Source of the DNA: Planotetraspora silvatica
GTDB lineage: Bacteria > Actinomycetota > Actinomycetes > Streptosporangiales > Streptosporangiaceae
DNA length: 64,000 nt
Assembly (NCBI RefSeq): GCF_016863315.1
Contig: NZ_BOOQ01000057.1
Coordinates: 1-64,000, forward strand
Direction: 5' to 3'
Positions 54,536 to 62,958 of the stretch are shown here, in pieces (the stretch's first letter is position 1; each line of letters begins with the position of its first letter). The position numbers were made by a program, and so were the translations under genes. Below the pieces are notes generated by a model that was given only the letters and a program-made list of their open reading frames with translations, was not told the origin of the DNA and made no database searches.

Positions 54536-54667
54536 GTTGTTCCTAGTCGCGTTATAAGCGCCAAGTTATCGGATCGCACGGAATCCCACGTTGATGCTGG
54601 CACGCCGCCACTCCACAGTGGGAGACGTCCAAGACCGCAAGTGGTGGCCCCGTCGAAGGAGTTGGCC

Positions 54668-55429
54668 GTGAGCGACGCGCTCGACACGACGGCGATGTAT
54701 GCGATGCATGACGCGCTGCGCCGGGAAGCCGAGCACCTGGCCAGAGTCACCACCCTGGTCGGCGCCGACCAGGGCGCCGTCCTGCGCACAGCCGCCGGCT
54801 GGGACCTGTTCAAGACCGCCCTGCACATCCACCACACCGCCGAGGACGACGTGCTGTGGCCCATGCTGCGCCAGATCCTGGCCGACCGGCCAGCCGACCT
54901 GACGCTGCTGGAGGCGATGGAGGCAGAACACGCCGCCATCGACCAGGTCATCGAGGCGATCGATGAGGTACTGGCCGCGTCCGAGGACGGGTTGGACCGG
55001 CTCGGAGATCTCACCGATTCCCTGGTCACCGGCCTCACCGGACACCTCAGGCACGAGGAGGACCAGGCGCTTCCGCTGATTCAGGCGGCCGTCACCCAGG
55101 AGCAGTGGAATCGCTTCGGGCGGATCCACGCCCAGCGGATCGGTCCCGCCGTACCCAGAATCCTGCCGTGGCTCCTGGACGGCGCGAGCGACCAGACCGT
55201 CGCCGCAATGCTGGCGCAACTCACCGAACCGGCGCGCCAGGTCTACCAGCACCAGTGGCGACCTGCCTATGCGGCCCTCGACCGCTGGCATCAGCGGAAG
55301 GAACGATCATCACCGGCGGCATCGGTCAGGTTTGAAGAAGCACCGGTCGGGCCGCCGCTTCTACCGTTGAGTGACACGCGCGCCGGGGTGGCGTCCGGGG
55401 CCTGCCTGGATGCCCGGCCGGGCACATGA
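54668..55429 (+). CDS. Hemerythrin HHE-domain protein
   Basis: 253 residues with a four-helix HHE domain (residues ~15-165): MHDALRREAEHLARV, HIHHTAEDDVLWP, MEAEHAAID and GHLRHEEDQALP supply His/Glu iron ligands. Such proteins bind O2 or NO or respond to oxidative stress. GTG 54668 has AAGGAG 9 nt upstream. A Ser/Ala-rich tail follows the domain. Confidence 0.82.
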   Translation: MSDALDTTAMYAMHDALRREAEHLARVTTLVGADQGAVLRTAAGWDLFKTALHIHHTAEDDVLWPMLRQILADRPADLTLLEAMEAEHAAIDQVIEAIDEVLAASEDGLDRLGDLTDSLVTGLTGHLRHEEDQALPLIQAAVTQEQWNRFGRIHAQRIGPAVPRILPWLLDGASDQTVAAMLAQLTEPARQVYQHQWRPAYAALDRWHQRKERSSPAASVRFEEAPVGPPLLPLSDTRAGVASGACLDARPGT

Positions 55430-55479
55430 CCACCCATGCGCCGCATAACCATCTTTGTAAATTTGTAAAGGAGTAAGGC

Positions 55480-55893
55480 ATGAAGGCACACGTCAGCTCG
55501 ATCCTTCTTGGCGTCCGGGACATGGATCGGGCCAAGCAGTTCTACACCGAGGGGCTCGGCTGGAAGATCCAGAGCGACTTCGGGATCTCGGTGTTCTTCG
55601 AATCGGACGGCGCCTCGCGGGTCGGCTTCTACAGCCGTGAAGGCCTGGCCGCTCAGGTGGGTTCGGACCAGGAAGGCAGCGGCTTCAGCGGACTGGTCCT
55701 GACCTACGTCGTCCGCAGCGAGACGCGGGTCGACGAGGTCATGGCGGAGGCCGAGAAGGCCGGCGCCACGGTCCTCAAGCCCGCCGGCGCTCTGCCGTGG
55801 GGCGGGTACGGCGGCACCTTCGCCGACCCGGACGGCTACATCTGGAGCCTCGGTTACAGCCCCAAGGGCACCGACCAGCCCTACGCGGAGTAG
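55480..55893 (+). CDS. VOC (glyoxalase/bleomycin resistance) family protein
   Basis: 137 residues, two beta-alpha-beta-beta-beta units: VSSILLGVRDMDRAKQFYTEGLGWKI and FADPDGYIWSLGYSPKG. Substrate unknown. AAAGGAGTAAGG precedes ATG. Confidence 0.88.
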   Translation: MKAHVSSILLGVRDMDRAKQFYTEGLGWKIQSDFGISVFFESDGASRVGFYSREGLAAQVGSDQEGSGFSGLVLTYVVRSETRVDEVMAEAEKAGATVLKPAGALPWGGYGGTFADPDGYIWSLGYSPKGTDQPYAE

Positions 55894-55908
55894 CCGCGAA
55901 CTTTGTCA

Positions 55909-55962
55909 CACAGCCGTCCGGGATGGTGGGGCGCGCTGTCGCTGCCGTCCCGGACGGCTGTG
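55909..55962. terminator. 15-bp-stem hairpin
   Basis: CACAGCCGTCCGGGA pairs with TCCCGGACGGCTGTG around a 24-nt loop, between the VOC gene and the DUF1905 gene. No T tract. Confidence 0.5.
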
Positions 55963-56005
55963 ACCCCGAGTTCCGGTGAACCGGCAGGACGAACAGGAGA
56001 AGGTC

Positions 56006-56440
56006 ATGAAGTTTCGGGCCCACGTTGAGCCACCTGAGCCCATGCGGGGCCTAGAAGTTCCGTCCGAGGTGGTAGCAGCGCTCGGCGGGGGCCCGCGGCC
56101 GCCCGTGACGATCACAGTCAACGGGCACTCCTGGAAGAGCCGGGTCGCCCTCCTGCGCGGCCGCCACCTGCTCGGTCTCAGCAATGCCAACCGGCAGGCC
56201 GCAGGTGTTGCGATCGGCGACGAGGTCGAGGTCGAATTGGAGCTCGACACCGAGCCGCGCGTCGTCGTTGAGCCAGAGGACTTCGCACAGGCTCTGGACG
56301 CCGACCCCGTCGTCCGCGCCGCGTACGACGATCTCGCGTATAGCCACAAACGTGAGCATGTACGCGCCATCGAGAGCGCGAAGAAGCCCGAGACGCGCCG
56401 GCGGCGTATCGAGAAAGCCATCGCCACCCTGCGGGGCTGA
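56006..56440 (+). CDS. DUF1905/YdeI-domain protein
   Basis: 144 residues: N-terminal DUF1905 barrel (FRAHVEPP, VTITVNGHSWKSRVALLRGRHLLGLSNANRQAAGVAIGDEVEVELELD) and a C-terminal YdeI/OmpD-associated helical part (YDDLAYSHKREHVRAIESAKKPETRRRRIEKAI). Role unknown. GGAGAAGG precedes ATG 56006. Confidence 0.85.
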   Translation: MKFRAHVEPPEPMRGLEVPSEVVAALGGGPRPPVTITVNGHSWKSRVALLRGRHLLGLSNANRQAAGVAIGDEVEVELELDTEPRVVVEPEDFAQALDADPVVRAAYDDLAYSHKREHVRAIESAKKPETRRRRIEKAIATLRG

Positions 56441-56520
56441 CCCCGAAAGTATGACTCCGGCGGCAATGCAATCACCGTGCGGAGGCATCACCCTGCCCGA
56501 CTCTCCCCGAAACAGCAGAT

Positions 56521-56730
56521 ATGGCGAAACGCCTTCCGACCGGTCTGTACTTGTTTCTTGCCTTTGAGTTCGCGTCGGGCGCCGTGACCAAGTACTGGGC
56601 CGCGCCGGCCCACCTCGTCATCATGGGCATCCTCGCGCTGGCCAACTGGCCCGCCGACTGGCGCGACCTCCTGCGGGCTCCTGCCGGCGAGGAGTGGATC
56701 CCTGTGCTGGTCGAGCAGGCAGCGAACTGA
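56521..56730 (+). pseudogene. DoxX-like membrane protein with internal deletion
   Basis: 69 residues that look like the first helix of a DoxX-like protein (LPTGLYLFLAFEFASGAVTKYW) joined to its last one (HLVIMGILALANWPADWRDLLR). Typical relatives are about 120-140 residues with four helices; the two middle ones are missing. In frame, so it could still be made. No ribosome binding site seen. Confidence 0.4.
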
Positions 56731-56809
56731 GTTCCGTGGCCCGACGGTGTCACCGCGGGCCACGGCGTCCGACCTTCCTCACCCGTATCCGGAACAGGAG
56801 ACCCGACGC

Positions 56810-57253
56810 ATGAAGGCCCCGCCTCGATCGCTCGCGCAGCGCATACAGGACACCCGGCGCCGCCTCGACGAAGACGTCGACGCCTGGGTGGCCACCGCCG
56901 ACCGAGCGGGCACGCCGTATCTGGTGCCGCTGTCGTTCCTCTGGGACGACGAGACGCTGTTGATCTCGACGGCGGCGGGCAATCCCACGGCCCGCAATCT
57001 CCGTGCCGGCAGCCGGGTCCGGCTCACGATCGGGCCGACCCGCGACGTGGTCCTGATCGAAGGATCCGCGGTCGTCGCCGACGGGATCACCGACGAGGTC
57101 GCCGACGCGTTCGCGGCCAAGACCGGGTTCGACCCCCGCGAGCAGCGCGACTACCCGTACTTCCACATCCTGCCGGAACTGATCCAGGCCTGGCGCGAGG
57201 TCAACGAGATCGCAGGACGGGATCTAATGGTCAACGGCAAGTGGCAGACGTAG
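56810..57253 (+). CDS. Pyridoxamine 5'-phosphate oxidase-family protein
   Basis: 147 residues, split-barrel flavin or F420 fold (DAWVATADRAGTPYLVPLSFLWDDETLLIST, NLRAGSRVRLTIGPTRDVVLIEG). Substrate unknown. ATG 56810 has CAGGAG upstream. Confidence 0.85.
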   Translation: MKAPPRSLAQRIQDTRRRLDEDVDAWVATADRAGTPYLVPLSFLWDDETLLISTAAGNPTARNLRAGSRVRLTIGPTRDVVLIEGSAVVADGITDEVADAFAAKTGFDPREQRDYPYFHILPELIQAWREVNEIAGRDLMVNGKWQT

Positions 57254-57479
57254 CGTCGATGGCGGCTTCCATCTCGCGTTTCACCGTGCTGATCTGGTCG
57301 TCCACGTCGCGGATCTCTACGGGAAGCATGAACTCCCGGGTGAACAGCGGATCGGAGCCGTACTCGGCGCGCCAGTGCGCCCGGAAGAACGGGGAGCCGA
57401 TCAGCCGTTCGCCTTGGGCTCTCTTCGATGACCAGGCGTTTCTGTCACTGGTAGACCGCTCTGGGCGCCTCCGATCTTG
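57231..57479 (-). pseudogene. Unrecognised gene remnant without start codon
   Basis: An open minus-strand frame of ~82 codons with protein-like composition (GERLIGSPFFRAHWRAEYG, FTREFMLPVEIRDVDDQ) but no start codon; it is cut by a stop upstream. It overlaps the end of the PPOX gene. Family not recognised. Confidence 0.25.
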
Positions 57480-57545
57480 CTAACACGCTTGCGGGGTCGC
57501 CGAGCAGGTCAGGGATGGTTGTGCCCGGTTGTTACCCTGAGGGGC

Positions 57546-58373
57546 GTGGACCGGATGGAGACGCGCGAGGTGGAGTACTTCGTCGCGGTCGCGGAGGAAC
57601 TGCACTTCGGGCGGGCGGCCGAGCGGCTCGGCATCGCGCAGCCGCCGCTGTCGCGGACCATCGGCCGGCTCGAACGCCGGCTCGGCGTCCGGCTGTTCGA
57701 GCGGACCAGCCGCCGCGTCGATCTGACCGACGCGGGCGGCGTGTTCCTGGCCGAGTGCCGCCGGGTGCTCGACGCGATGGACACGGCCGTACGGCAGACC
57801 CGGCGCGCCGCCCAGCAGCAGCGGCTGGTCGTCACCACCAGGCCTGGAACCGGTCCCGGACTGCTCGCCGAGGTGGTGCGGGCCTACGAGCGGCTGCCCG
57901 GCGCGGTGCCGGTCGAGGTGGTCTTCACCCACGACCAGCTCGGCGTGCTGCGCAGCGGCGCCGCGGACGTGGGGCTGATGTGCGGGCGCGATGACCTCGG
58001 GGGAATGACGAGCGTCGATGTGGCCGAGGAGTCCGCGGTGGTGCTGCTGCCGCCCGATCACCGCCTGGCCGGGCGGTCCGCGGTGGCGCTCGCCGAGCTG
58101 ACCCGGGAGGACGCCTACCGTGATTCCGTCCCGCCGTACCCGCTCGACCAGATCGTCGACCTGGTCTCCTTCGGCCGGTTGATCGTGGTCGTCGGAGTGA
58201 GTGCCACCAACCGGATCGGCGACTGCGTCGTGGCGGTGCCGGTCCCCGACGTCCCGGCGACCCGGCTGGTGCTGGCGTGGCCGGACGGCGGCCAGAACCC
58301 GGCGCGGACGCTGTTCGTCCGGACCGCGAAGGCGGTCGCGGCGGGCCGCGCCACGCTGGGCCGCGCCTCCTAG
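57546..58373 (+). CDS. LysR-family regulator
   Basis: 275 residues: METREVEYFVAVAEELHFGRAAERLGIAQPPLSRTIGRLERRLG winged helix, effector domain after ~90. GTG 57546 follows TACCCT by 7 nt (leaderless); ATG 57555 is an alternative. Convergent with the SDR gene, overlapping 4 nt. Confidence 0.88.
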   Translation: MDRMETREVEYFVAVAEELHFGRAAERLGIAQPPLSRTIGRLERRLGVRLFERTSRRVDLTDAGGVFLAECRRVLDAMDTAVRQTRRAAQQQRLVVTTRPGTGPGLLAEVVRAYERLPGAVPVEVVFTHDQLGVLRSGAADVGLMCGRDDLGGMTSVDVAEESAVVLLPPDHRLAGRSAVALAELTREDAYRDSVPPYPLDQIVDLVSFGRLIVVVGVSATNRIGDCVVAVPVPDVPATRLVLAWPDGGQNPARTLFVRTAKAVAAGRATLGRAS

Positions 58374-59146
58374 ACGAGTCCGAATCCGAGCTGGGTCGCG
58401 CCTCCGTCGGAGGCCAGTTCGACACCCGTGATGTAGCTGCTGGCCGGTGAGGCGAGGAAGAGCGCGGCCGCGGCCTGCTCCTCGGGCAGGGAAAAGCGGC
58501 GGAGCGGGATCGGCGCCACGTGATCCGCCCGCCACTGTTCCCGCGCCGCCGCGTCCAGACCGGACGCGGCGAGGGCGGCGTCCACCGCGGGCGTGTCCGT
58601 GGAGCCGGGGGCCAGCGCGTTGACCCGGATACCGCGATCGCTCAGCTCGTTGGCCCAGGAACGGGCGAAGGACCGGACCGCGGCCTTGGACGCGGAGTAG
58701 ACACTCAGCCCCTTCTGACCGCTGGTGGAGGCCATCGACGTGACCAGCACGATGGACGCGCCGTCGTTGAGCAACGGGAGCGCCTTCTGCACCGTGTACA
58801 CGGTGCCCTTCACGTTGATGCCGAAGATCTTGTCCATGTGCTCGTCGGTGACGTCCGCCAGGCCGACGAACTCGCCGAACCCGACGTTGGCCACCACGGC
58901 GTCGATCCGGTGGCCGTCCTCGGACACCCTGGCGTACAGCCGGTCCACGTCCCCGGGGTCGGTGACGTCGCCGCGCACCCCGACCGCGCCGTGGCCGATC
59001 TTCGCGACGGCGATGTCCAGTTCCCCCTGCCTGCGGCCGGTGATGTAGACGTGTGCGCCCTCCTCGGCGAACCGTTGCGCCGTGGCGAGCCCGATCCCCG
59101 TGCTGCCGCCGGTGACGACCGCGACCCTGTCGGCGAGCTGTCCCAT
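58370..59146 (-). CDS. Short-chain dehydrogenase/reductase
   Basis: 258 residues, classical SDR: TGGSTGIGLAT, NVGFGEF (in place of NNAG), catalytic SMAS... YSASK. ATG 59146 has AGGAG upstream. Probably regulated by the adjacent LysR gene; substrate unknown. Confidence 0.88.
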   Translation of the reverse strand: MGQLADRVAVVTGGSTGIGLATAQRFAEEGAHVYITGRRQGELDIAVAKIGHGAVGVRGDVTDPGDVDRLYARVSEDGHRIDAVVANVGFGEFVGLADVTDEHMDKIFGINVKGTVYTVQKALPLLNDGASIVLVTSMASTSGQKGLSVYSASKAAVRSFARSWANELSDRGIRVNALAPGSTDTPAVDAALAASGLDAAAREQWRADHVAPIPLRRFSLPEEQAAAALFLASPASSYITGVELASDGGATQLGFGLV

Positions 59147-59346
59147 GCTGAACTCCTGCTGTTTGACCCGTTGCGAACACTTCGAGTTCACCACCGGGAT
59201 CATGGGAGACCAATGATGACCCGGGTATCAGGCGATGCGTCCCAGGTATCGATGACCTGCTGCTTCGTTCAGGAGTGAGGTTCGAAGACCGGGGTGAACG
59301 GGTGGGAGCGCGTCCCAGAAACGCAGCGCCCACCGGCGCCGATCGA

Positions 59347-59530
59347 ACGGTGCAGCGCCCCGACGTCCAGGCGTTCGCCGGCGCACTCCAAGGTGCGCAG
59401 GCGTCACGAGGGATCTTCATCGCCACCACCCGTTTTTCCCGGGCGACGTGGACTTCGCCGAAAAGGTCCTTCACGAATCACCCTGATCGACGGTCGCCGT
59501 CTCGAAGAACTGATGGTCGCCTACGACTGA
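59347..59530 (+). pseudogene. Mrr-type restriction endonuclease, frameshifted C-terminal fragment
   Basis: Three frames together give TVQRPDVQAFAGALQGAQAS plus RGIFIATTRF, then PGDVDFAEKVLHE, then RITLIDGRRLEELMVAYD and stop. This is the C-terminal part of an Mrr catalytic domain broken by two frameshifts, with the N-terminus missing. The rest of 59147-59685 holds nothing else recognisable. Confidence 0.65.
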
Positions 59531-59685
59531 GGTGCACAAGAGGCCGAAACAGTGATCACCCGATCAGGGCGGCGAGACAACGATGGACGGGCGCTCCTGT
59601 GGCAGGAACTGCTGTCGGGCATGGCCTCTGAACTCCCCGGCCGGGCCGGAGCGCGGCGCCCGGCTGGGGGGGATGTGGTGAGCGG

Positions 59686-60096
59686 TCAGGACAGGTGCCC
59701 GAGCTGGCGTAGGGCGCCGAGGTCGTCTCGGCAGGCCCAGTGCTCGGCGATCCGGTCGCCGTCGAAGCGGACCATGTGGATCTGCTGCATGCTGAACCGC
59801 CTACCGGTGGGCGGATGCCCGAACAACGGACCGTGCTGGGTGGCGGTGAGGGTGGCCCGGTAGGCTGCCCGGTCTCCGGCCGACAACACTTCGTGGACCT
59901 CGTAGCGGATGTCGCCGAGGGCGGAGTGCAGGAACGCGACGGTGGCCTTGAGGTTGTCGGGGCCGGGCGGAGCGGGACTGGGCGGTGCGGCGTGGTCGAC
60001 GAAGTCGGTGGTGACCAGTCGGTCGGCGAGGTCGGTGTCGCCGGTTTCGAAAAGGTCGCGATAGATGCCGCGGATGATCTCCTCGTGCCTGGTCAT
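59686..60096 (-). CDS. SnoaL-like ester cyclase/polyketide cyclase-fold protein
   Basis: 136 residues, NTF2-like fold: HEEIIRGIYRDLFETGDTDLADRLVTTDFVDH and FGHPPTGRRFSMQQIHMVRFDGDRIAEHW. Many members have no known substrate. ATGA overlap with the upstream membrane protein gene. Confidence 0.82.
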   Translation of the reverse strand: MTRHEEIIRGIYRDLFETGDTDLADRLVTTDFVDHAAPPSPAPPGPDNLKATVAFLHSALGDIRYEVHEVLSAGDRAAYRATLTATQHGPLFGHPPTGRRFSMQQIHMVRFDGDRIAEHWACRDDLGALRQLGHLS

Positions 60097-60539
60097 CGCG
60101 CCTCCCGGCGAGCTTGCAAGGTGTAGAGGGCGACGCATGCGGCGCCGGCCATCAGCGGGACGTGGAACAGGTACTCGATGCGGGCCAGGCCCGCGAAGTC
60201 GTGGTGGTCCAGGACGCGGTGCAGGTTGTCGTGCGGCCACCAGCTCAGCAGCATGAAGCAGACGCTCACATAGAGCGCCCAGGCCTGCCCGGCGGATTTG
60301 GCCGTGCGTCGCGCTGCGGGCAGACCGACGATGGCGTACGCGACGCCTGCGCCGAACAGCAGCGACTCGACCACGGACAGGATCAGGAAGTAGGGCAGGA
60401 GATCCGCCGACGGGGTCATCGCGCCGGGCGGGTCCGGCCATATCACGCGGCCGAGGGCGAAGGCCGCCAGGGCGGCGATACCGGCGGCGGACGCCGCAGT
60501 GATCCGAGTGGCGCGGGCGGGGGTCGGTAGGGTCGTCAT
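60093..60539 (-). CDS. Small membrane protein, unknown
   Basis: 148 residues, four hydrophobic segments (residues ~14-32, 48-72, 85-102, 118-140). Divergent from a TetR gene across a 20-bp direct repeat, so probably its target. Family not recognised. Confidence 0.7.
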   Translation of the reverse strand: MTTLPTPARATRITAASAAGIAALAAFALGRVIWPDPPGAMTPSADLLPYFLILSVVESLLFGAGVAYAIVGLPAARRTAKSAGQAWALYVSVCFMLLSWWPHDNLHRVLDHHDFAGLARIEYLFHVPLMAGAACVALYTLQARREAR

Positions 60540-60553
60540 TGGCTACTCACTCA

Positions 60554-60600
60554 GGTGACTAGAACGACATTACGGTGACTAGAATGAGATTAAGGTGAAC
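60554..60600 (+). promoter_or_regulatory. 20-bp direct repeats, likely TetR operator
   Basis: GGTGACTAGAACGACATTAC (60554-60573) is followed directly by GGTGACTAGAATGAGATTAA (60574-60593) and a third partial copy starting GGTGAA. The second copy contains -10-like TAGAAT (60580-60585). Confidence 0.65.
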
Positions 60601-60603
60601 GGC

Positions 60604-61230
60604 GTGGCGGCGCAAGACGGTTCCCGGCCCAATCGACGCCAGATCCAGGCGGCCCAGACCCGCCGGGACATCATCCTGGCCGCGTCGAAACTGTTCACCC
60701 AGCATGGATACGCGCACACCTCGGTCGCCGAGATTGCCCGGGAGGCCGGCGTGGCCGTACAAACGATCTACGCGAGTGTCGGCACCAAACCGCAATTGAT
60801 CACCGCGATGCTCGACGAGGTGGACGCCATCGCCGAGATCCCGCAACTGGCCGCACAGATGCAGCGATCAGACGACGCCCACGAGGTCATCTCGCTGGTG
60901 GTGCGCCTGACCCGCCAACTCAACGAGCGCTGCCACGACATCATCGCCGGACTGCGTTCAGGTGCCCACGTCGACGCCGACCTCGCCGCCGCGTACGCCG
61001 CCGGAGCCGCCCGCCACCGCGACGGATCCACCGCCTGCGCCAAACGCCTCGCACGGCTCAACGCCCTACGCCCCGGATTGGACACCGCGACCGCCGCCAC
61101 CACAATCGCGGTGCTGCTGTCCACCGACAGTTACGCGCAACTCCACACCGAACACGGCTGGCCGTACGACCGGTGCGAAAAGTGGCTGCGCGATACCCTC
61201 AACCAGCTACTCCTGCCGGCTACGACCTAA
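60604..61230 (+). CDS. TetR-family regulator
   Basis: 208 residues: N-terminal helix-turn-helix TRRDIILAASKLFTQHGYAHTSVAEIAREAGVAVQTIYASVGTK, all-helical ligand domain. GTG 60604 has AAGGTGA 6 nt upstream, inside the third repeat; GTG 60595 is in frame. Probable repressor of the divergent pair. Confidence 0.88.
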   Translation: MAAQDGSRPNRRQIQAAQTRRDIILAASKLFTQHGYAHTSVAEIAREAGVAVQTIYASVGTKPQLITAMLDEVDAIAEIPQLAAQMQRSDDAHEVISLVVRLTRQLNERCHDIIAGLRSGAHVDADLAAAYAAGAARHRDGSTACAKRLARLNALRPGLDTATAATTIAVLLSTDSYAQLHTEHGWPYDRCEKWLRDTLNQLLLPATT

Positions 61231-61244
61231 AACCGTCGAGTCTG

Positions 61245-61316
61245 AAGGCGGCGCCATGCGAGAAGGCCCCTGAACAGGCATTTGCCGTCAGGGGCCTGGT
61301 GATTTGCCGGGTCATG
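61245..61316 (+). repeat. Direct repeat copy B
   Basis: AAGGCGGCGCCA plus an AGAAGGCCCCTGA...TCAGGGGCCT hairpin, matching 53436-53508 with scattered changes. It retains the last bases of a tRNA-Thr 3' end without the rest of a tRNA. Possible right end of the island. Confidence 0.75.
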
Positions 61317-61471
61317 CGGTCTCTTCGGTGGCTTTGGGAGTCGCCGGCTCCCGTTCCCCAGGAGAGCGCCGGTCCCGCCATCGCTGAACAGGCCACAGGC
61401 CCAGACGTGTCCGGGGTTACTGGCACAACGATTGCGCGTACCGTCTCCACGCCCGGGGGTCGACCCGGGCG

Positions 61472-62365
61472 TCAGGCCGGGATGGCGCCGAGTTGCTGCA
61501 TCATGGCGACGCCGTCGAACTGCGTCCAGATGTCGGTCACGCGACCGTTTTTGAGGCGGTAGAAGTTCATACCCTCGACCCTGATCGTCTGGCCGGAGGC
61601 GGGGATCCCCATGAACTCCTGCTGCTGAGAACCGGTCACGACCCACCGGGTGGCGACGGTGTCGCCACTGGCGATGATGTCCTGCAGGTCCTCCTTGAGG
61701 TCGGGGAAGATCGCCTTGAAGCCTGCGACCTTCTGCTTGAAGCCGGCCAGCGTCGGCTCGTGGTCGGGCGCCGGATTGTGGTCCCGCAGGCCCGGGTCGC
61801 AGAGTTCGTCGATCGTCGCTTGGTCAGCTGCGCGAAACGCGTGCTCGAAGCGCGTGATGATCTCGATGTTGCCGGACAAGGCCAGCCCCTCTCCTTCGGT
61901 TGATGTTGACGGCTCTGCGTCCCAGCGGCTGATCTCGCCGGCCGGGTAGGCGCCGAACGCGCCGGTCTCGACGCCGGTCTTGAGGCTGGTGAGGTAGGCG
62001 CCCCAGTTGGTGCTGCATCCGCTCATGAATTCGCCGGCCTGTTGCCAGCCGGAGTGGGCGAACAGAAGTGTGGTGCCGCCGTGACCGGTGGACCGGAGGG
62101 TGAAGGTGATCCGGGTGTCGATCCAGGTGTCGGGTCCGGCGGTGACCCGCCACACCACCTGGTCCGGGGTGTCGGCCAGGACCTGCATGACGGCGGCGGG
62201 TTGCTCGGTGTCGCCGAAGCGGATACTGAAGCTGGAGCCAACGGTGTGTTCGCCGGTGGGCGGCCGCCCGGTCCACCAGCGGGCGATGCCATCGGTGCCG
62301 GCGATGAGGTCGTGTACCCGCTGGGGCGGGGCGTCGATGCTGATGCGGTGCAGGATCTCAGGCAT
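61472..62365 (-). CDS. SRPBCC/SnoaL fusion protein
   Basis: 297 residues in two parts: an AHSA1-like SRPBCC domain (residues 1-150: ILHRISIDAPPQRVHDLIAGTDGIARWWTG, WRVTAGPDTWIDTRITFTL) and a SnoaL-like ester cyclase domain (residues ~163-297: ITRFEHAFRAADQATIDELCDPGLRDHN, GMNFYRLKNGRVTDIWTQFDG). The two are usually separate proteins. Substrate unknown. Confidence 0.85.
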   Translation of the reverse strand: MPEILHRISIDAPPQRVHDLIAGTDGIARWWTGRPPTGEHTVGSSFSIRFGDTEQPAAVMQVLADTPDQVVWRVTAGPDTWIDTRITFTLRSTGHGGTTLLFAHSGWQQAGEFMSGCSTNWGAYLTSLKTGVETGAFGAYPAGEISRWDAEPSTSTEGEGLALSGNIEIITRFEHAFRAADQATIDELCDPGLRDHNPAPDHEPTLAGFKQKVAGFKAIFPDLKEDLQDIIASGDTVATRWVVTGSQQQEFMGIPASGQTIRVEGMNFYRLKNGRVTDIWTQFDGVAMMQQLGAIPA

Positions 62366-62613
62366 TGTGGGTCCCTTCGGTCAGGCGGCGATGAGGGCGT
62401 CGGCCGGATCGTGCTCACGGGGGGATCGGGTGTTCGTCGTGAGTTCTTCCGGTGCTCCTGCCGCCCCTCTCTGGCGGATCTGCAGCAATGACGAACGGCC
62501 GGCCGCCGGACGGACACCACCGCTGGGGAAAATCGGCCGGCGGTTGCTGTCCGTCCACGGCGACGCTGTTCGTCTGATACTTGACGCGGCATCGCCCCGT
62601 GACAGGAGGACTC

Positions 62614-62958
62614 ATGCAGTACGCGTTGTTGGCCTACGCCCCGCCGGAGAACACGGACCGGGCAACGCGCCCGATTCCGGATACCCTCGCCGCCCTGCTC
62701 GACCGGTCGGACATCACCGGCTGGGCACGGCTCCACGCTGACGAGTCGGCGACGACGCTGAGCAACGACGAAGGACGGATGCTGCTGACCGACGGACCGT
62801 TCATCGACAGCAAGGAGTACCTCGCCGGCCTGTTCCTGATCGAGGCCGACAACCTCGACGGGGCACTCGCCATCGCCGGGGAACTGCTCCAGGAGACCAG
62901 ACCCGGCACCGCGATCGAGGTGCGGCCCATCCTCGACGGACGCTTCCGTGGCGCTTGA
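62614..62958 (+). CDS. YCII/DGPF-domain protein
   Basis: 114 residues with the DGPF motif (MLLTDGPFIDSKEYLAGLFLIEADNLDGALAIA). DGPF proteins accompany ECF42 sigma factors. ACAGGAGGAC precedes ATG 62614. The stop overlaps the sigma gene by 11 nt. Confidence 0.9.
   Translation: MQYALLAYAPPENTDRATRPIPDTLAALLDRSDITGWARLHADESATTLSNDEGRMLLTDGPFIDSKEYLAGLFLIEADNLDGALAIAGELLQETRPGTAIEVRPILDGRFRGA

Larger units (their letters stand above)
53448..61316. mobile_element. Accessory island behind tRNA-Thr
   Basis: The segment begins at the tRNA 3' end and stops at a second, degenerate copy of the tRNA end plus terminator. It carries only accessory genes (LysR, TetR, SDR, VOC, DUF1905, PPOX, hemerythrin-like) and wrecks (Mrr, DoxX-like). 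No integrase is visible, so mobility is inferred from boundaries and content. Confidence 0.45.
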
